Assembly: GCA_023079485.1 (NCBI GenBank)
Contig: CM041115.1
Span: 30,556,826 to 30,620,825, forward strand
Origin: Archilochus colubris
Lineage: Eukaryota; Chordata; Aves; Apodiformes; Trochilidae
Length of the DNA: 64,000 bases
Direction: 5' to 3'
Of the stretch, positions 24,938 to 36,105 are shown piece after piece. A program made the position numbers and the translations under genes. The notes beneath the pieces are model-generated. The model saw nothing but the letters and a program-made list of their open reading frames with translations, was not told where the DNA came from and searched no databases. The stretch's first letter is position 1; every line of letters starts with the position of its first letter.

Positions 24938-25399
24938 ACACAGTAAGCATTGCTCTACACATTTTCTTAAAAATAGGATGAATCTATTCTGTTTTATCAT
25001 AAATGTTTCTATTTTGATGCTCCAAAACAGAGTAGGAAACAAATTACCACTTACCTCATATTTGCATGGCTTTTAACATTTGCCTATCATAAAATCTGCA
25101 TGACACATCCCACTACAGGCCTGAATTTTCAGTTGCTTATAATATCGCCAAATTTTAATCATCTAGAATGACATTTTATCCTCAGGATATTTTTTTTCTT
25201 CCTCCTTAGGTGAAATAGTTCAGAAATGTCCAAGATAAGAGTTAGGGGACAATATTGGGTTTTTTAAGACCATATGACTGGAAAGGAGGTTGGGAGAAGT
25301 AATTTTAAGAATGCTAGGAATGAAGGCTATTTGAAGCAGTAACTTGACAGATATGGGTTTAGAAGAACTTTTATTTAATACCTAAAGATGCTATATTAT

Positions 25400-25800
25400 T
25401 ACTCCAATTCTTGTCACCACAGTGATCCTTCGAAGGCTGCAAATCCCTATCTGTCCCAAGTGCTCCTTTCAGGGACTGCTCCACCATGCTCCTCCATGGG
25501 TTGCAGGGAAATCTCTACTCAGGCCCCTTTTCCCCCTCCTTCCTCACTGCCCTTGAAGTCTTTGGTCTGGCACTGCTCTCATCTCTTCCTCTTCTTTGCT
25601 CTGCAGGTCTTTTTTTTACATTTTCATTTTCCTTTTCCTGAATAGGTAACTCAAAGAGGGACATGGAGCTTCCCGGATCTGCTTGTGCTGAGGCAGTGCC
25701 AGAATTGGAGCTTGGGGAGCAGCAGCAGCTTCTCACAGGAGCCACCCCTGTGGCCTCCCAGCTTTCAAAACACCACAAACCAAGACTTCAGATCACTAGG
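25400..25800 (+). mobile_element. LTR-like avian interspersed repeat (ERV type suspected)
   Basis: This 400-bp stretch is clearly more GC-rich than its surroundings and lacks coding sequence. Blocks such as GGACTGCTCCACCATGCTCC, GGTTGCAGGGAAATCTCTAC and CAGCTTCTCACAGGAGCCAC resemble, from memory, a repeated segment found in endogenous-retrovirus LTRs of birds. I cannot see clean TG...CA ends or target duplications. The family assignment is an inference from recollection. Confidence 0.45.
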
Positions 25801-28221
25801 AATTCCCTAAGGTACATCGACTAACTATTATGGCAAAGAAGAAAACAGCACATATGAGGATCTGAAAAAGATTTGTGGTAAATGTTTTTATGGATATTTA
25901 AGGTGATACCAGCTTCCTGGATGGCCTTTCCCTGGAATTATTCTCACTGGGTTTATTGTCCCTGTGTAGCAAAGCAGCAGAAGGCAAGCTGTATTCCTGC
26001 CTGAGCTTCCCAAATTCACAGTTCAGTGCTTTCAATCTAGTAAAGTCTCCATACTAGCAAGACTTATTTTGCCCACTTAGGTATAGTGTGAGTGTGAATA
26101 ACCGAGGGAAGAAGCAAGCCTTGAATCACTACAGCTATATTTGTATAAGGGTTTCTGTCAGAGCCCCAGGTCTTTCACATAAAAAGTCTTTGTATGTATC
26201 AGAATATACCATAGTGGGTAAGCCCATTCAGACACCAGTTAGGTTGGAAAAAGTATGCTGATTGTCACCCAATTCATTGGAAAAAGCATTGGCATTCCTC
26301 CTGTTGTTGAGAAGATTCTAACAAGACTCAAGGTATGGAAGTAAATGCATGCCCTTCTAATGCTTTGACAACAGAACATATATTTTCTCAAATTCAATTG
26401 AAATATTTAATTTTTTTGGAAGTTACACAAATTCTCACTATCCACTAAAAATATTGACTATAACAAGCCTTAAAAATTTAATTAAATGAAGATATCTGCC
26501 ATTTTACATCTATAAATATATAAGAAATAACATAAATACCTAAGCAAAAGATTAACTAGATCTGGTTTGTATCAATGCTTGTACCCTCAGTCATTCTTTG
26601 GACTTCTTTTTAAGACCGCCCAGCACATGCATTTGACTCTGATTATTTAAAATACATCTCACTAAATCAAAGAAAATGGAGCTGTGATTCAGCATGGAAA
26701 AAAACCATATGCTTTGACTGCTCCCTAGGCGGTTTGCACTGGTCAGAATTAAAGAATCTTTCCAGTCAAATGATATCACATGACAATCTACCATGTAATT
26801 TTAAGCTTGAAGGATGCCAAATGGGAGCTAAGCAAATAAAAAAGGTTCATGTCAGCAGAGAAGTGAGAAACTACTACAGCAGAAGTGCAAATACAAGAAG
26901 GTTCACCAAAACTAAGTTCAAAACTTTCAAATTCAGCAGCAATGGGAAGGATTTGTATATTCTATCAGAAAGGTCAAAAACATTTTCAGATATATGGGTT
27001 GCTTCCCTGATAGAAGACTATGATGTGTGTAAAATTTATAGCTTCTTTTCAGATCTTCATATTTGAGCTAAATTACACCAAAATAAACTTGATTATTTTA
27101 TACAACTATACTGTTGGCCATGAAAATGTGTGACACAATGACTTTTCAATCACTTCTCTCTATTATAAATGATCATAAAAAATCTGGGCAACCCTTATCT
27201 TCAGTATTCTCTCCTTCATCTTTGGTTTCATTTCCTAGCCCTACTTCATTCTGATCTCTCTGTGCTTCAAAATACACATTAATATTCTGCAATTATGAAA
27301 AATTATATCTTTGCAAAAAATATGTAATTTAGAGATATAAAACATGTATATTAGAAAAAAGATATAAAATTTTCTCACAAAGTACATCTTGTCTTATATC
27401 ATGTTAATGACTTTTACTAACCTTGTCTTATTTACACTTCAATCACAATGTTTTCAAGATACTTGTACTGGAATAAAGATATGGTCTAAAGATATGGTCA
27501 GATCTTTATATGCAAACATAATGGGTTGTCAAAATTCACAATGTTATTAGCTGATCCATAAATGAATAAGTTGTCATATACATAAGCCTTTTAAACATGG
27601 TTAATGTCTGACCTAGTGAAGCAGTCTTTTTTATTGCCTTATATTTGTTAGAAAGTGGAAGAGGAAGAGAAGCATACTGTATGGTAAATAAAGTTCCTGA
27701 GAACAATGAACAGAGAACAAAATACAAAGCAGCTTCTTCATACAATAGCAACACCTATTCCACATAAATGAGGCAAAGGCCTTTGGAAGAGAGAAATAAT
27801 AAAAGGTCAGCGTTCATCTATTTAAACACTGTTTCACCATGCATACATACAAGGAAAATGAATGAAGACTCCATGGTGCACAGCTAACAAAAAAGTAGGA
27901 ATATGCTTTACTTATGCAAGGATTGGAATAGGAAAATTACTCAATCTGAGTAAAACTGACCCATCTATTTCTGTTTTCAAGCACATGAGAGTGTATAAAG
28001 CAAAGACCCCTGTCTGAGAGACTCCTAGGGATGGGACAGCACTTAAGACCACACCACATCCCACCAATGTCAGCAGCTGTTCACTCAAGATCACATTCCA
28101 GTAAGCATGGAACAGCTGGGGACAAACTACAGAGACAAATTTTTGGTTTTTTATCTAAAGAAAATATTCTAGAGACTGGAACATAAAAATAAATGCACAC
28201 TGCACACTCAGACTTTCCGTT

Positions 28222-28248
28222 CTAGTAGGACTTGTAGAGTCCTACAAG
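28222..28248. repeat. Hairpin unit, copy 1
   Basis: The arm CTAGTAGGACT, a TGTAG loop and the arm AGTCCTACAAG form an 11-bp stem with one mismatch. It matches the perfect copy at 28261-28287. Confidence 0.88.
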
Positions 28249-28260
28249 AGTAGTTCCAGT

Positions 28261-28287
28261 CTTGTAGGACTTGTAGAGTCCTACAAG
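28261..28287. repeat. Hairpin unit, copy 2 (perfect)
   Basis: The arm CTTGTAGGACT, a TGTAG loop and the arm AGTCCTACAAG form a perfect 11-bp inverted repeat. It is a direct repeat of the unit 39 bp upstream, with a 12-bp spacer between the two units. Confidence 0.92.
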
Positions 28288-29577
28288 GTTGTAGTTGAAT
28301 GGCAATTTGTGTGATCAGATAATTTTATAAAATTATAATAATTGTATGTGCCTACGCAAATTGGTTTCCAGGAACATGATATAGGTACATACACAGTGGG
28401 CTTTGATCTAGACATTTGCCTTTAGAACCTCTAAGGATAGAATAGATATTGATTTTTTTTAAGCACTGCCTCCTTAACTGTCATTTCACTATGGAAGAGA
28501 ATAACTTCATCATACGGATGAACACTACAGAACCTGGATTATTATTATGACAGAGAGAACTACATGAAAATTAAAATCTGCAAACAACTGAATTCCTCAA
28601 ATGTTCTTCCACTGTGTTAAGGCTATCAGCAGCTTGCACTCTTTCTATTTATTGTAGTAAGTAACACCCAATTCATTATTTTTAAAGTTCATTCAAAGCA
28701 GCTACAAAGAGAATGCTGTCACTGAAAATAAAACGGAACATATTTTGTAAATCCTTCTCAAAGATTCCAGACTTGCTTTACTCATATGTTGGTAACTAAA
28801 ATAAACAAAAACTAGTATTAAAAACACACTGAACGTGCAATCAAAATTAACAAAAAAGGCAAACTGATTAATGTTTCACATCTGAAGTAATTTCCTTGCA
28901 CCTGCAGCTTCACATCTAGGAAAAATACTACAAGAACTGAAAACAAGACTAGTATTCAGAACATGGGTAATTATTTTCACTGTTTTTACTTTCCCTTGTC
29001 CCTGCAATTCCTAAAGCTGGGAGCTTTCACAGTTATTTTGGAAAAGGTGAAAGTACAACACTATGATATTTGTACAACATTTCTACCTTGATTTATTTGA
29101 CATATTTATTCATTTAAACACTCACAGCACACTTGCTCAAGAAGGAACTGGAATAATAAACTTTGTACTAACTTGACTTCATTGCTTCTGCATTTGCAAT
29201 TCCTACTGTGATTGCTTAAATACCTATACCAGACACCGAAATAAATATAATTTTAAAGATTTCTTACAAAGAAAGCAAATGTCCTTACAGTGGAGTATAT
29301 CCCTATCCTCTTTTCATTTTTAACACAGTGATGAAGCAACAGGATGATATTAAAATTTATTCCCCAGCAACATCAGTGAAAGTTGGGTTTAAGCTGCTAT
29401 GAAAGAAGATAAAACCACAAAAAGCATAGAATAGAAGTTATATAGTACACAGACTTTTTACCTGCATTATGCACATAGCTATGTGCATACAAACAGGAGA
29501 TAATTCTGGTAGGATAAACCACCCTGTTTTTCAGAACACCAGCACCTATGAATACTGACCTTTCAAAAGATTAAGTT

Positions 29578-29604
29578 TTTTTTTTAAAAAAAAAAAAAAA
29601 AAAA
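29578..29604 (+). repeat. T-run followed by A-run
   Basis: About 8 T bases precede about 18 A bases, a simple homopolymer pair that could fold on itself. No adjacent retrotransposon body was recognised. Confidence 0.85.
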
Positions 29605-29831
29605 TCACCCATTGTTTATATTATCACCAGCTAGTGGGGTGTCCGAGTTATGTTAACCCATAATTTAAAAAAATGTTTTGCACTCTAGAAGGTAGAAATT
29701 TCACCACTACTGCCAAGTTACAATTGCCTTTCTCTTTCAAAACAAGCAGAAGTGGTGATTTAAATAATCAAACTGAAAGTTTAGGTAATTTGTTTTTTTT
29801 AGAATGTGAGGAACTATCCCAAGCACAGTAC

Positions 29832-29939
29832 CTGAGAAAGGACAAGCTGCCCATGGAACTTATGGACAAATTTTCGTAAAGATGTAAGGTATGATGCCTC
29901 TCCCATTGTCCTTGACAGAGACCGCAAAAGGAAATAACC
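29832..29939 (-). CDS. AOPEP: AOPEP exon, helical C-terminal part of the peptidase domain
   Basis: This 108-bp exon of exactly 36 codons encodes GYFLLRSLSRTMGEASYLTS, then LRKFVHKFHGQLVLSQ. It matches the aminopeptidase O segment GYFLLRFL...FLRKFVHTFHGQLILSQ (from memory) and corresponds in LTA4H to the helices after the catalytic Tyr. The acceptor is TTTCTTGTAG|GGTTAT and the donor is TCTCAG|GTACTG, both phase 0. Some residues differ from the human pattern I recall (RSLSRT in place of RFLAKR), but the frame is open and the exon length is unchanged, so it appears functional. Confidence 0.93.
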
Positions 29940-30057
29940 CTACAAGAAATGAAGCCAGAAACAAATAGGATGCTATTAATTCACTGATGTATAGAAGAAA
30001 GAAGTCTTTATCATATTAGTTAAGCAATTTCAATAAAAATCGGCTGGCAATACTCAC
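29940..30057 (-). other. AOPEP: AOPEP minimal intron of 118 bp
   Basis: This short phase 0 intron runs from the GTGAGTATT donor to the TTTCTTGTAG acceptor on the minus strand. It contains no repeat. It contrasts with neighbouring introns of 2.4 to more than 8 kb. Confidence 0.92.
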
Positions 30058-30160
30058 CTTCAAATAGTGAACTTGCATAAAGGCTTTTTCTGCTTTAAGA
30101 CCATATTTGATAATAGATGCTCCAGACTCACTCAGTTCTCCTGTGCTCTCCTTTTTGGGC
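30058..30160 (-). CDS. AOPEP: AOPEP exon ending at the catalytic-tyrosine segment
   Basis: This 103-bp exon starts with the G that completes the split Arg codon. It encodes PKKESTGELSESGASIIKYG, then LKAEKAFMQVHYLK. The VHYLK end, continued by GYFLL in the next exon, lines up by position with the VPYEKGFALL segment of leukotriene A4 hydrolase, whose tyrosine is the proton donor in M1 enzymes. I infer that the Tyr here has that role. The first half (PKKESTGELSE) is a polar linker that varies between species. The acceptor is AAATTTCAG|GCCC and the donor is TTGAAG|GTGAGTATT, a strong consensus in phase 0. Only a 118-bp intron separates it from the next exon. Confidence 0.95.
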
Positions 30161-30359
30161 CTGAAATTTTAACACATTGTCTAAGTCTTGCATACCCAGG
30201 TAAATAAATAATTAATAACTTACATGTTCTCATAGTTGAAAGCATTTTAAATGCTTTAGACTAGTTGCATTTACTGCTACTACTAAATTCATTTAGTAGC
30301 TTTAGACACCTGTGACTAGTTCAGTCTTTTTCTTTACCTCAAGTAAATAACTGGGCTTA

Positions 30360-30470
30360 GAGACAAACAAATAGAGAAGAGAAAAGAGGAGAGGAGAAGA
30401 GTGGAGAGGAGAGGAAAAGGGAACAAGAAAGGGAAAGGGAGATGGATAGGGGGAAGGGGGAAACATCCAA
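30360..30470 (+). repeat. Purine-rich tract
   Basis: This is about 110 bp that is almost all A and G (GAGGAGAGGAGAAGAG, GGGAAAGGGAG, then GGGGGAAGGGGG). It is in the intron between the 103-bp and 107-bp AOPEP exons, about 200 bp from the acceptor at 30161. Confidence 0.9.
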
Positions 30471-31754
30471 CTAACAGTGGTCTGAGGACAGATGTCTCTC
30501 TTGGGACCATAAGTCTGTGACTGAAACAACCTCTACAGTTGGGTTTTTAAATGACTAGTCTTGGAAACCAAACATCTTTTCCCCACACTTCTACAGAATA
30601 AGCCTGACCACAGCAGTGCATGATTCTTCAAACCATATCACTCACATCCTTTTCATGAGCTAACCCCTAGGACTGAATTTCTTTCATATGTATGTCTACT
30701 TTGAGGAAAAACATTCTTCGTTTTTTGTGTCTATGTAGTGGATTCTTATTGGAATTTTGTCCAGAATGCTGGTTTTTTTCACTGTTTAGGAACCAAACTT
30801 AGGACCAGTAAATTTAATTCAGAAAGTTGTATCTCGATAAATTTTAACTGTTTAAAATAAAACAGAAAAATAATGTGTAGATTAATTGGCATATGCAGAT
30901 AATTGGCAAGAAGTAGCAGTATCAATTACTTCTAATATCCTTGTATTAAAAACATACGCCCAAATCAGCACAAACCTCAGTACAGACTCAAAATCCAGTG
31001 CAATGTCAAGACTGAAGTTTTCTCTCTTACATACCAACTCTGGAAACCACATGGACATTCTTTCAGAATGAAGAAGAAGAAAAAAAAAAAAAACAACAAA
31101 CAAACCAATATATGTGCAAAGAGAGAACCCTAACAAGTCCATGCCACAAAAATAGTAGAGATTATTTATATTTGACTGAAACAAGTGGAAAGCCCTTAGG
31201 TGAGTCCTAAGAAACTAGAGACATCAGAGAAGAAGAAATTGCCAGAATACTGAAAAGGCATTATGTTTCTCTCAAGTGTGTATTATATAAAGCATAACTT
31301 CAAATAACTTGCAAAGGCATAACTTCATTGACTCTGCATACACAGAGGATACACAATCTATCAATAATCATGAAGTAAAACAGATCAATGAAAGACTACA
31401 GTTATGCAAAGTTGGCATTTTCCTACTGGGAGAGCACAAAAAGAAGAGAAGGCCTCAAAATGAATGAAATAGCAACAGCCTTCCAAAACCATGTAAGAGT
31501 CGATTATACAGAGGATAGAGATCAGTTTGTTCTTCACTTCCACTTGGTGACAGAAAAGAAAAAATCTACATTGTATGAAAGAAACGATAGTTCATCTGTG
31601 CATTAGGAAGCAATTTTTAACTGTTAACACTAAAACAGTTCAGCTAGGAACTATAGAAACCTTTTTTTTTTTTTTTTTTGAGGTTTTTAAGAACACATTA
31701 GCAAAAACCTACTTCAGATGGTCTGTGTACACTGCTTGCATTTCAGGATAGGAG

Positions 31755-31821
31755 GATCATAGAATCATAGAATCGTCTGGATTGGAAGGGACCTCTGACA
31801 TCATCAAGTCCAACCCTTAAG
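31755..31821 (-). mobile_element. CR1 3'-end stub
   Basis: This is about 67 bp: the tail ATCATAGAATCATAGAATC followed by the conserved antisense terminus TTGGAAGGGACCTCTGACA and TCAAGTCCAACCC. It is one of the shortest kinds of CR1 insertion, extremely 5'-truncated. Confidence 0.9.
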
Positions 31822-32573
31822 GGTATGTAAATCTCTTGAAATCTGTCCCTTTACTTCCATAATTTGGTCAGCGCAGGGCCAGTTTGAATTAGGATTAGCT
31901 AATTTGTTTTTCTTGGTCAAAGACTGTGGGGAGACAAGCAGTGATATTAAGCAGTCGCTCAAGATAAAACACTATGGTATATGCCCAAGACACCAATCAA
32001 AGCATCCAGAATTATTATTCACTAGCAAATCAAGAATCCTTTTTTGCTATAATGTCTTTAGATATGTAAGAAGAAACTTGGGCTCAGCATCTGTTATCTG
32101 AAGAGAAAAATCTTGTTTAAATAGCATTATTAGTAATTTGTAAAGAGAAACTAGATTAATATAGATCATTATGCTTTTTCCTTTGTTTTTTTAAAGCTTC
32201 ATTTAGCTTGGCAATTAGATGCCACTCATATGTGTGTTTGTCTTCAGCCACAGAAAGTGAATCTGTTCAGGCTCCAAACACTGGCCTTTGTTCAGGAAAT
32301 GGCCTTATTTTTCCATGAATAGAGGCTCTTTTAAACTGCTTAGACATTTTATATCAAACTAAATTCCAAGTTTTCTGAAAGGCCATTGCATTACACAGAT
32401 GACTAATAACCTAGTCAATTTAAGTTGACTTTTCTTTTTTCTTCAGAAGGAAGTAAGGACATACAGTGAGTTTAATCAGATGACTTTGATGCATATTCTT
32501 TGAAGGGAGAAAATGGTAGAAAACAGGAGAGACAGAACATACAAAAGTAAAGATTATTCTTTCATGTTATTAC

Positions 32574-32680
32574 CTTAAAACTTGAAGCTCTTCTTCAGAA
32601 TTCTGCACCTCATCTCTGAGTCTTCGCCAGCGAAGTAAAGCTTTCAATTCCTGCTGCCCTTTTTCTTCATCATGTGACAG
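32574..32680 (-). CDS. AOPEP: AOPEP exon after the zinc-site exon
   Basis: This 107-bp exon encodes LSHDEEKGQQELKALLRWRR followed by LRDEVQNSEEELQVL, plus two bases of a split Arg codon. It is charged and helical in character, and it matches the stretch of aminopeptidase O that follows the AQQ of the zinc-site exon (human LRWRRLQDE-type sequence, from memory). The acceptor is ACACCAAGCAG|CTGTCA behind a T-run and the donor is TTAAG|GTAATA (phase 2). The G that starts the next exon completes AGG (Arg), so the frame is kept. No stop codon or frameshift interrupts it. Confidence 0.93.
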
Positions 32681-33204
32681 CTGCTTGGTGTAAAAAAACT
32701 ACAGATCACTGATTGCTCTTTCCCAATAGACACTAATAACTTTCTGAAAGAGAAACTTGTTTTGTTTCCCTTTAACATGCAGTAAATTCAGGAAGAAGCA
32801 CCAATATTCATTATGAAAATAAAATAAAAAAAAAAAAACAGTTACTATTTTAAGAGTAGCACTAAGGAAGACAGAAGCCTTGCTGCATGCATTAGTTCAG
32901 TAGTGGTCTACGTATTTCTGACTGAGGAGAAAGATGGGCATGTTGCTTTCCCTTTAGTGATTGGAAGTACGTGAACCGAATTTATTGTACAGATACCTGG
33001 CACATAGTTTCGGTTGTACCTTCACTCTTCCCAGCCTTGAAAGCAAAGAGCTGCTTTGTGCCTTGATTTAGACTCATCTTTCCTACTTTTTCTAACACAT
33101 TCATGAAAGTACCCTGTTGTATTTACCCCCATTTACATAATATTAACAGAGGTGCATACTTATGAAATAAATGCCAAGTTGTCAGCTTACAAATAACATC
33201 TAAT

Positions 33205-33945
33205 TTCGTCCACAACAACCCCAGGAAACATTACTGGCTTGCAGAGGACTGGCTGGAAAGCTCCTCAGCAGAAAAGGACCTGGGGGTGCTAGCAAACAGC
33301 CAGCTCAACATGAATCAGCAATGTGCCCAGGTGGCCAAGAAGGCCAACAGCATCCTGGCTTGTATCAGGAATGGCATGGCTAGCAGGAGTAGGGAAGTGA
33401 TCATATTCCTACAATCAGCACTGGTGAGGCCACACACTGAGTACTGTGTTCAGTTCTGGGCCCCTCACTACAAGGATACTGAGGTGTTTGACATGTCCAG
33501 AGGAAAGAACCAAGATGATGAGGGGTCTGGAGAACAAGTCATACAAGAACCAGATGAGCAAACTGAGCATATTTAGTTTGGAGGAGGCTGAGGGGAGACC
33601 TCATTGTCCCCCCACAGCTATCTGAAAGGAGATTGTAGGTAGGTGGATGTTGGCCTCTTCTCCCAAGTGAACATTGACAGCACTAGAGGAAATGGCCTGA
33701 AGTTGCAGCAGGGGAGGTTTAGATTAGATATTAGCAAGAATTTCTTTATTCAGAGAGTGGTCAGGCACTGGAACAACCTGCCCAGGGAGTCACCCTCTCT
33801 GGAGGTATTTATGAAACCTGTAAATGTGGCACTTCAGGGCATGCTCTAGCAGCCAAGACCGTGGGTGTATGGGGTTGCGTCTCTATGGTTGGACTCCGTA
33901 ATCTCAAAGGTCCTTTCCAACCATGATGATTCTGTGATTCTGTAA
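33205..33945 (+). mobile_element. CR1 LINE fragment, sense strand
   Basis: It begins within ORF2 ([20 protein letters not shown] frame) and passes [20 protein letters not shown] at 33286-33576 and a further ORF2 C-terminal block at 33643-33849. It ends with TTCCAACCATGATGATTCTG and a TGATTCTG tail. A frameshift separates the two open stretches, so it is inactive. Confidence 0.92.
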
Positions 33946-34084
33946 TTTCTGCTTCTATGTTATGGGAGATGGGAGATGGGTGAAAGCAAAAGGAACTAAT
34001 ATTACCCTACATTATACTGGTTTTATACTGGTGTATGAAATTATTGTCAGGAACTATGAAATATACTTATAATCCTCCATTTGC

Positions 34085-34679
34085 ATGAATGCACAGCACC
34101 TGAAGGAGCTGGCAGAAGAGCATGTCAAGCCTCTCTCCCTTATCAACAGTCTTGGCTAACAGGGGAGGCCCCAGATCACTGGAGGCTTGCCAATGCGATG
34201 CCCATCTACAAGAAGGGCTGGAAGGAGGATCTAGGAAACTCCAGGCCTGTCAGTCTGACCTTGGTGCCTGGAAAAATTATGGAGCGGTACAACTTGCATG
34301 CACTCACACAGCAAGTGCAGAACAGCCTGGGGATCAGGTCCAGTCAACATGGGTTCAGGAAACGCAGGTCCTTCCTGACCAACCTGATCTCCTTCTATGA
34401 CCAGGTGACCTGCCTAGTGGATGAGGAAAGGCTGTGGATATTGTCTACTTGGAGTTTAGTAAAGACTTTGACATCACCTCCCACAGCATTCTCCTAGAGA
34501 ACCTGGCAGTTTCATGGCACAGACAGGAGTTTTCTTTGCTGGATTAATAACTGATGGACAGCCAGACTCAGAAAGTTGTAAACAGTGGTGCTCCCCAGGG
34601 CTTAGTTTTGGGGCTGGTCATGTTCAATATCTCTATCAAAGCTCTAGATAAAGGGATTGAGTGCTCCCTCAGCAAGTCA
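34085..34679 (+). mobile_element. CR1 LINE, 5' half of a split copy
   Basis: This is RT-region CR1 sequence on the plus strand. It contains the frame with DHWRLANAMPIYKKGWKEDL and a degraded motif A region around 34440. The text ends at CCCTCAGCAAGTC, where an uninterrupted CR1 would continue into the equivalent of TTGCAGATGAC. That continuation is found at 35047 after the antisense CR1 insertion. Confidence 0.88.
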
Positions 34680-35046
34680 CAGAATCATCATAGAATCATA
34701 GAATGTCAAGTTGGAAGGGACCTCAATGATCCTCTGGTCCACCCCTTCTAATATTATTGTTTATACATTATGTCCAAGCACCCTACTGAGCTGAGACTTA
34801 AGACTTTCCAGAGTGGGGGAATCCACCACTTCCCCTGGGAGACCATTCCAATGTCCTCATAGTGAGAAACTGTCCTCTTATGTTCAACCAGAATCTCACC
34901 AGAAGCAACTTGTGCCCATTGCCCTTTGTCTTGTCCATGTGACCCCTTGAAAACAGGGAGTCCCAGTCTTATTTGCAGCCCCCCTTAAAGTATTGGAACA
35001 TTGTAATAAGATCTCTTCTCAAGGCTGAACAAACATGGCCTTCTCA
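34680..35046 (-). mobile_element. CR1 LINE inserted antisense into an older CR1
   Basis: This is about 367 bp, beginning with the reversed tail ATCATAGAATCATAGAATG and continuing with antisense CR1 3' sequence (TTGGAAGGGACCTC, GGGGGAATCCACCACTTCCC, AACTTGTGCCCATTGCCC). It ends around AAGGCTGAACAAACATGGCC. The block AACTTGTGCCCATTGCCC...GTCTTGTCCATGTGACTCC is shared with the copy at 61528-62058, so both belong to a family different from the 20-kb and 24.5-kb copies. Confidence 0.9.
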
Positions 35047-35986
35047 GCGTCAAACTGCAAATGACATCAAGTTGGGTGGGAGTGTTGATTTGCCTGCGGG
35101 TAGGAAAGCTCTGCAGAAGGATCTGGACAAGTTGAATCAATGGCTCAAGGCCAGTTGTATGAGGTTTAACAAGGCCAACTGTTGGGTTCTGCATTTTGGT
35201 CACAAGAACCTCATGAAACACTACAGGCTTGGGGTGGAGTGGCTGGAAAGCTCCCCAGCAGAAAAGGACCTGGGGATGCTGGCAAATAGCCACCTGAATC
35301 TGACCCAGCAGTGCCCAGGTGGCCAAGAAGGCCAATAGCATCCTGGCCTGTATCAGAAATAGTGTGGACATCAGGAAGAAGAGAAGTGATTGCAGCCCTG
35401 TACTAAGCACTGGTGAGACTGCACCTCGAGTACTGTTTTTGGTTCTGGGACCCTCACTACAAGAAGGACATTGAGGAGCTGGAGAGAGTTCAGAGAAGGG
35501 CAACCAAGCTGGTGAAGAGTCTGGAAAACAAGTTCTGTGAGAAGAGGCTGAGGGAACTGGGATTGTTTAATTTGGAGGAGGCTGAGAGGAGACTTTACTG
35601 TTCTCTGCAGCTATCTAAAAGGAGGTTGTAGTGAGGTGGGTGTTGGCCTCTTCTCTCAAGTAAATAAGAATACAACTAGAGAAAATGGCTTGAAGTTGCA
35701 TCAGGGGAGGTTTAGACTAAATATAAAGAAGTATTTCTTTACTGAGAGAGTAGTCTGGTGCTGGAACAGGCTATCCAGTGAGGTATTTAAAAATCATGTA
35801 GAGGAGGCACTTTAGGCCATGCTCTAGTGGAATGGTGGACATAAAAGTCTAGTCCCATCTAGTAGAATGGGATATAAAAATATATATTACTATATTTTTT
35901 ATTTTTATGGTTTTGGGGGGTTGGCAGTCAGATGTGCTGATCTTAGGAGTCTTTTCCAATCATGACAATTCTGTAATTCTGTAAAT
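35047..35986 (+). mobile_element. CR1 LINE, 3' half of the split copy
   Basis: It resumes with CTGCAAATGACATCAAGTTGG, directly following in CR1 order from the sequence broken at 34679. It includes LNQWLKASCMRFNKANCWVL (35100s) and [20 protein letters not shown] (35413-35631). It ends with a degraded 3' terminus (TTTTCCAATCATGACAATTC, then TGTAATTCTG). A short T-rich expansion at about 35870-35920 interrupts the 3' UTR. It is inactive. Confidence 0.9.
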
Positions 35987-36105
35987 TCTAAAAAGGAAAA
36001 TAACCCAAAAGGAGTAATACATTTTCTGAGTTTCTAAATTAACAGGGCATGATTACCCTGTTTTGTTGCTTACTCTCTTCCATTCAGCTACACAGAAGAG
36101 CATCA

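Larger units (their letters stand above)
22860..29831 (-). other. AOPEP: AOPEP intron between the micro-exon and the 108-bp exon
   Basis: This 7.0-kb phase 0 intron contains the antisense CR1 at 24472-24937, an LTR-like stretch at about 25400-25800, a duplicated hairpin at 28222-28287 and a poly-A run near 29584. A plus-strand ORF at 26734-27066 (110 codons) lies outside any repeat I recognise. It has no known motif, and its composition is like that of the surrounding AT-rich DNA. Confidence 0.82.
30161..32573 (-). other. AOPEP: AOPEP intron between the 103-bp and 107-bp exons
   Basis: This 2.4-kb phase 2 intron contains a purine-rich tract (30360-30470), poly-A and poly-T runs near 31080 and 31665, and a 67-bp CR1 3'-end stub (31755-31821). 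Nothing else can be named. Confidence 0.88.
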
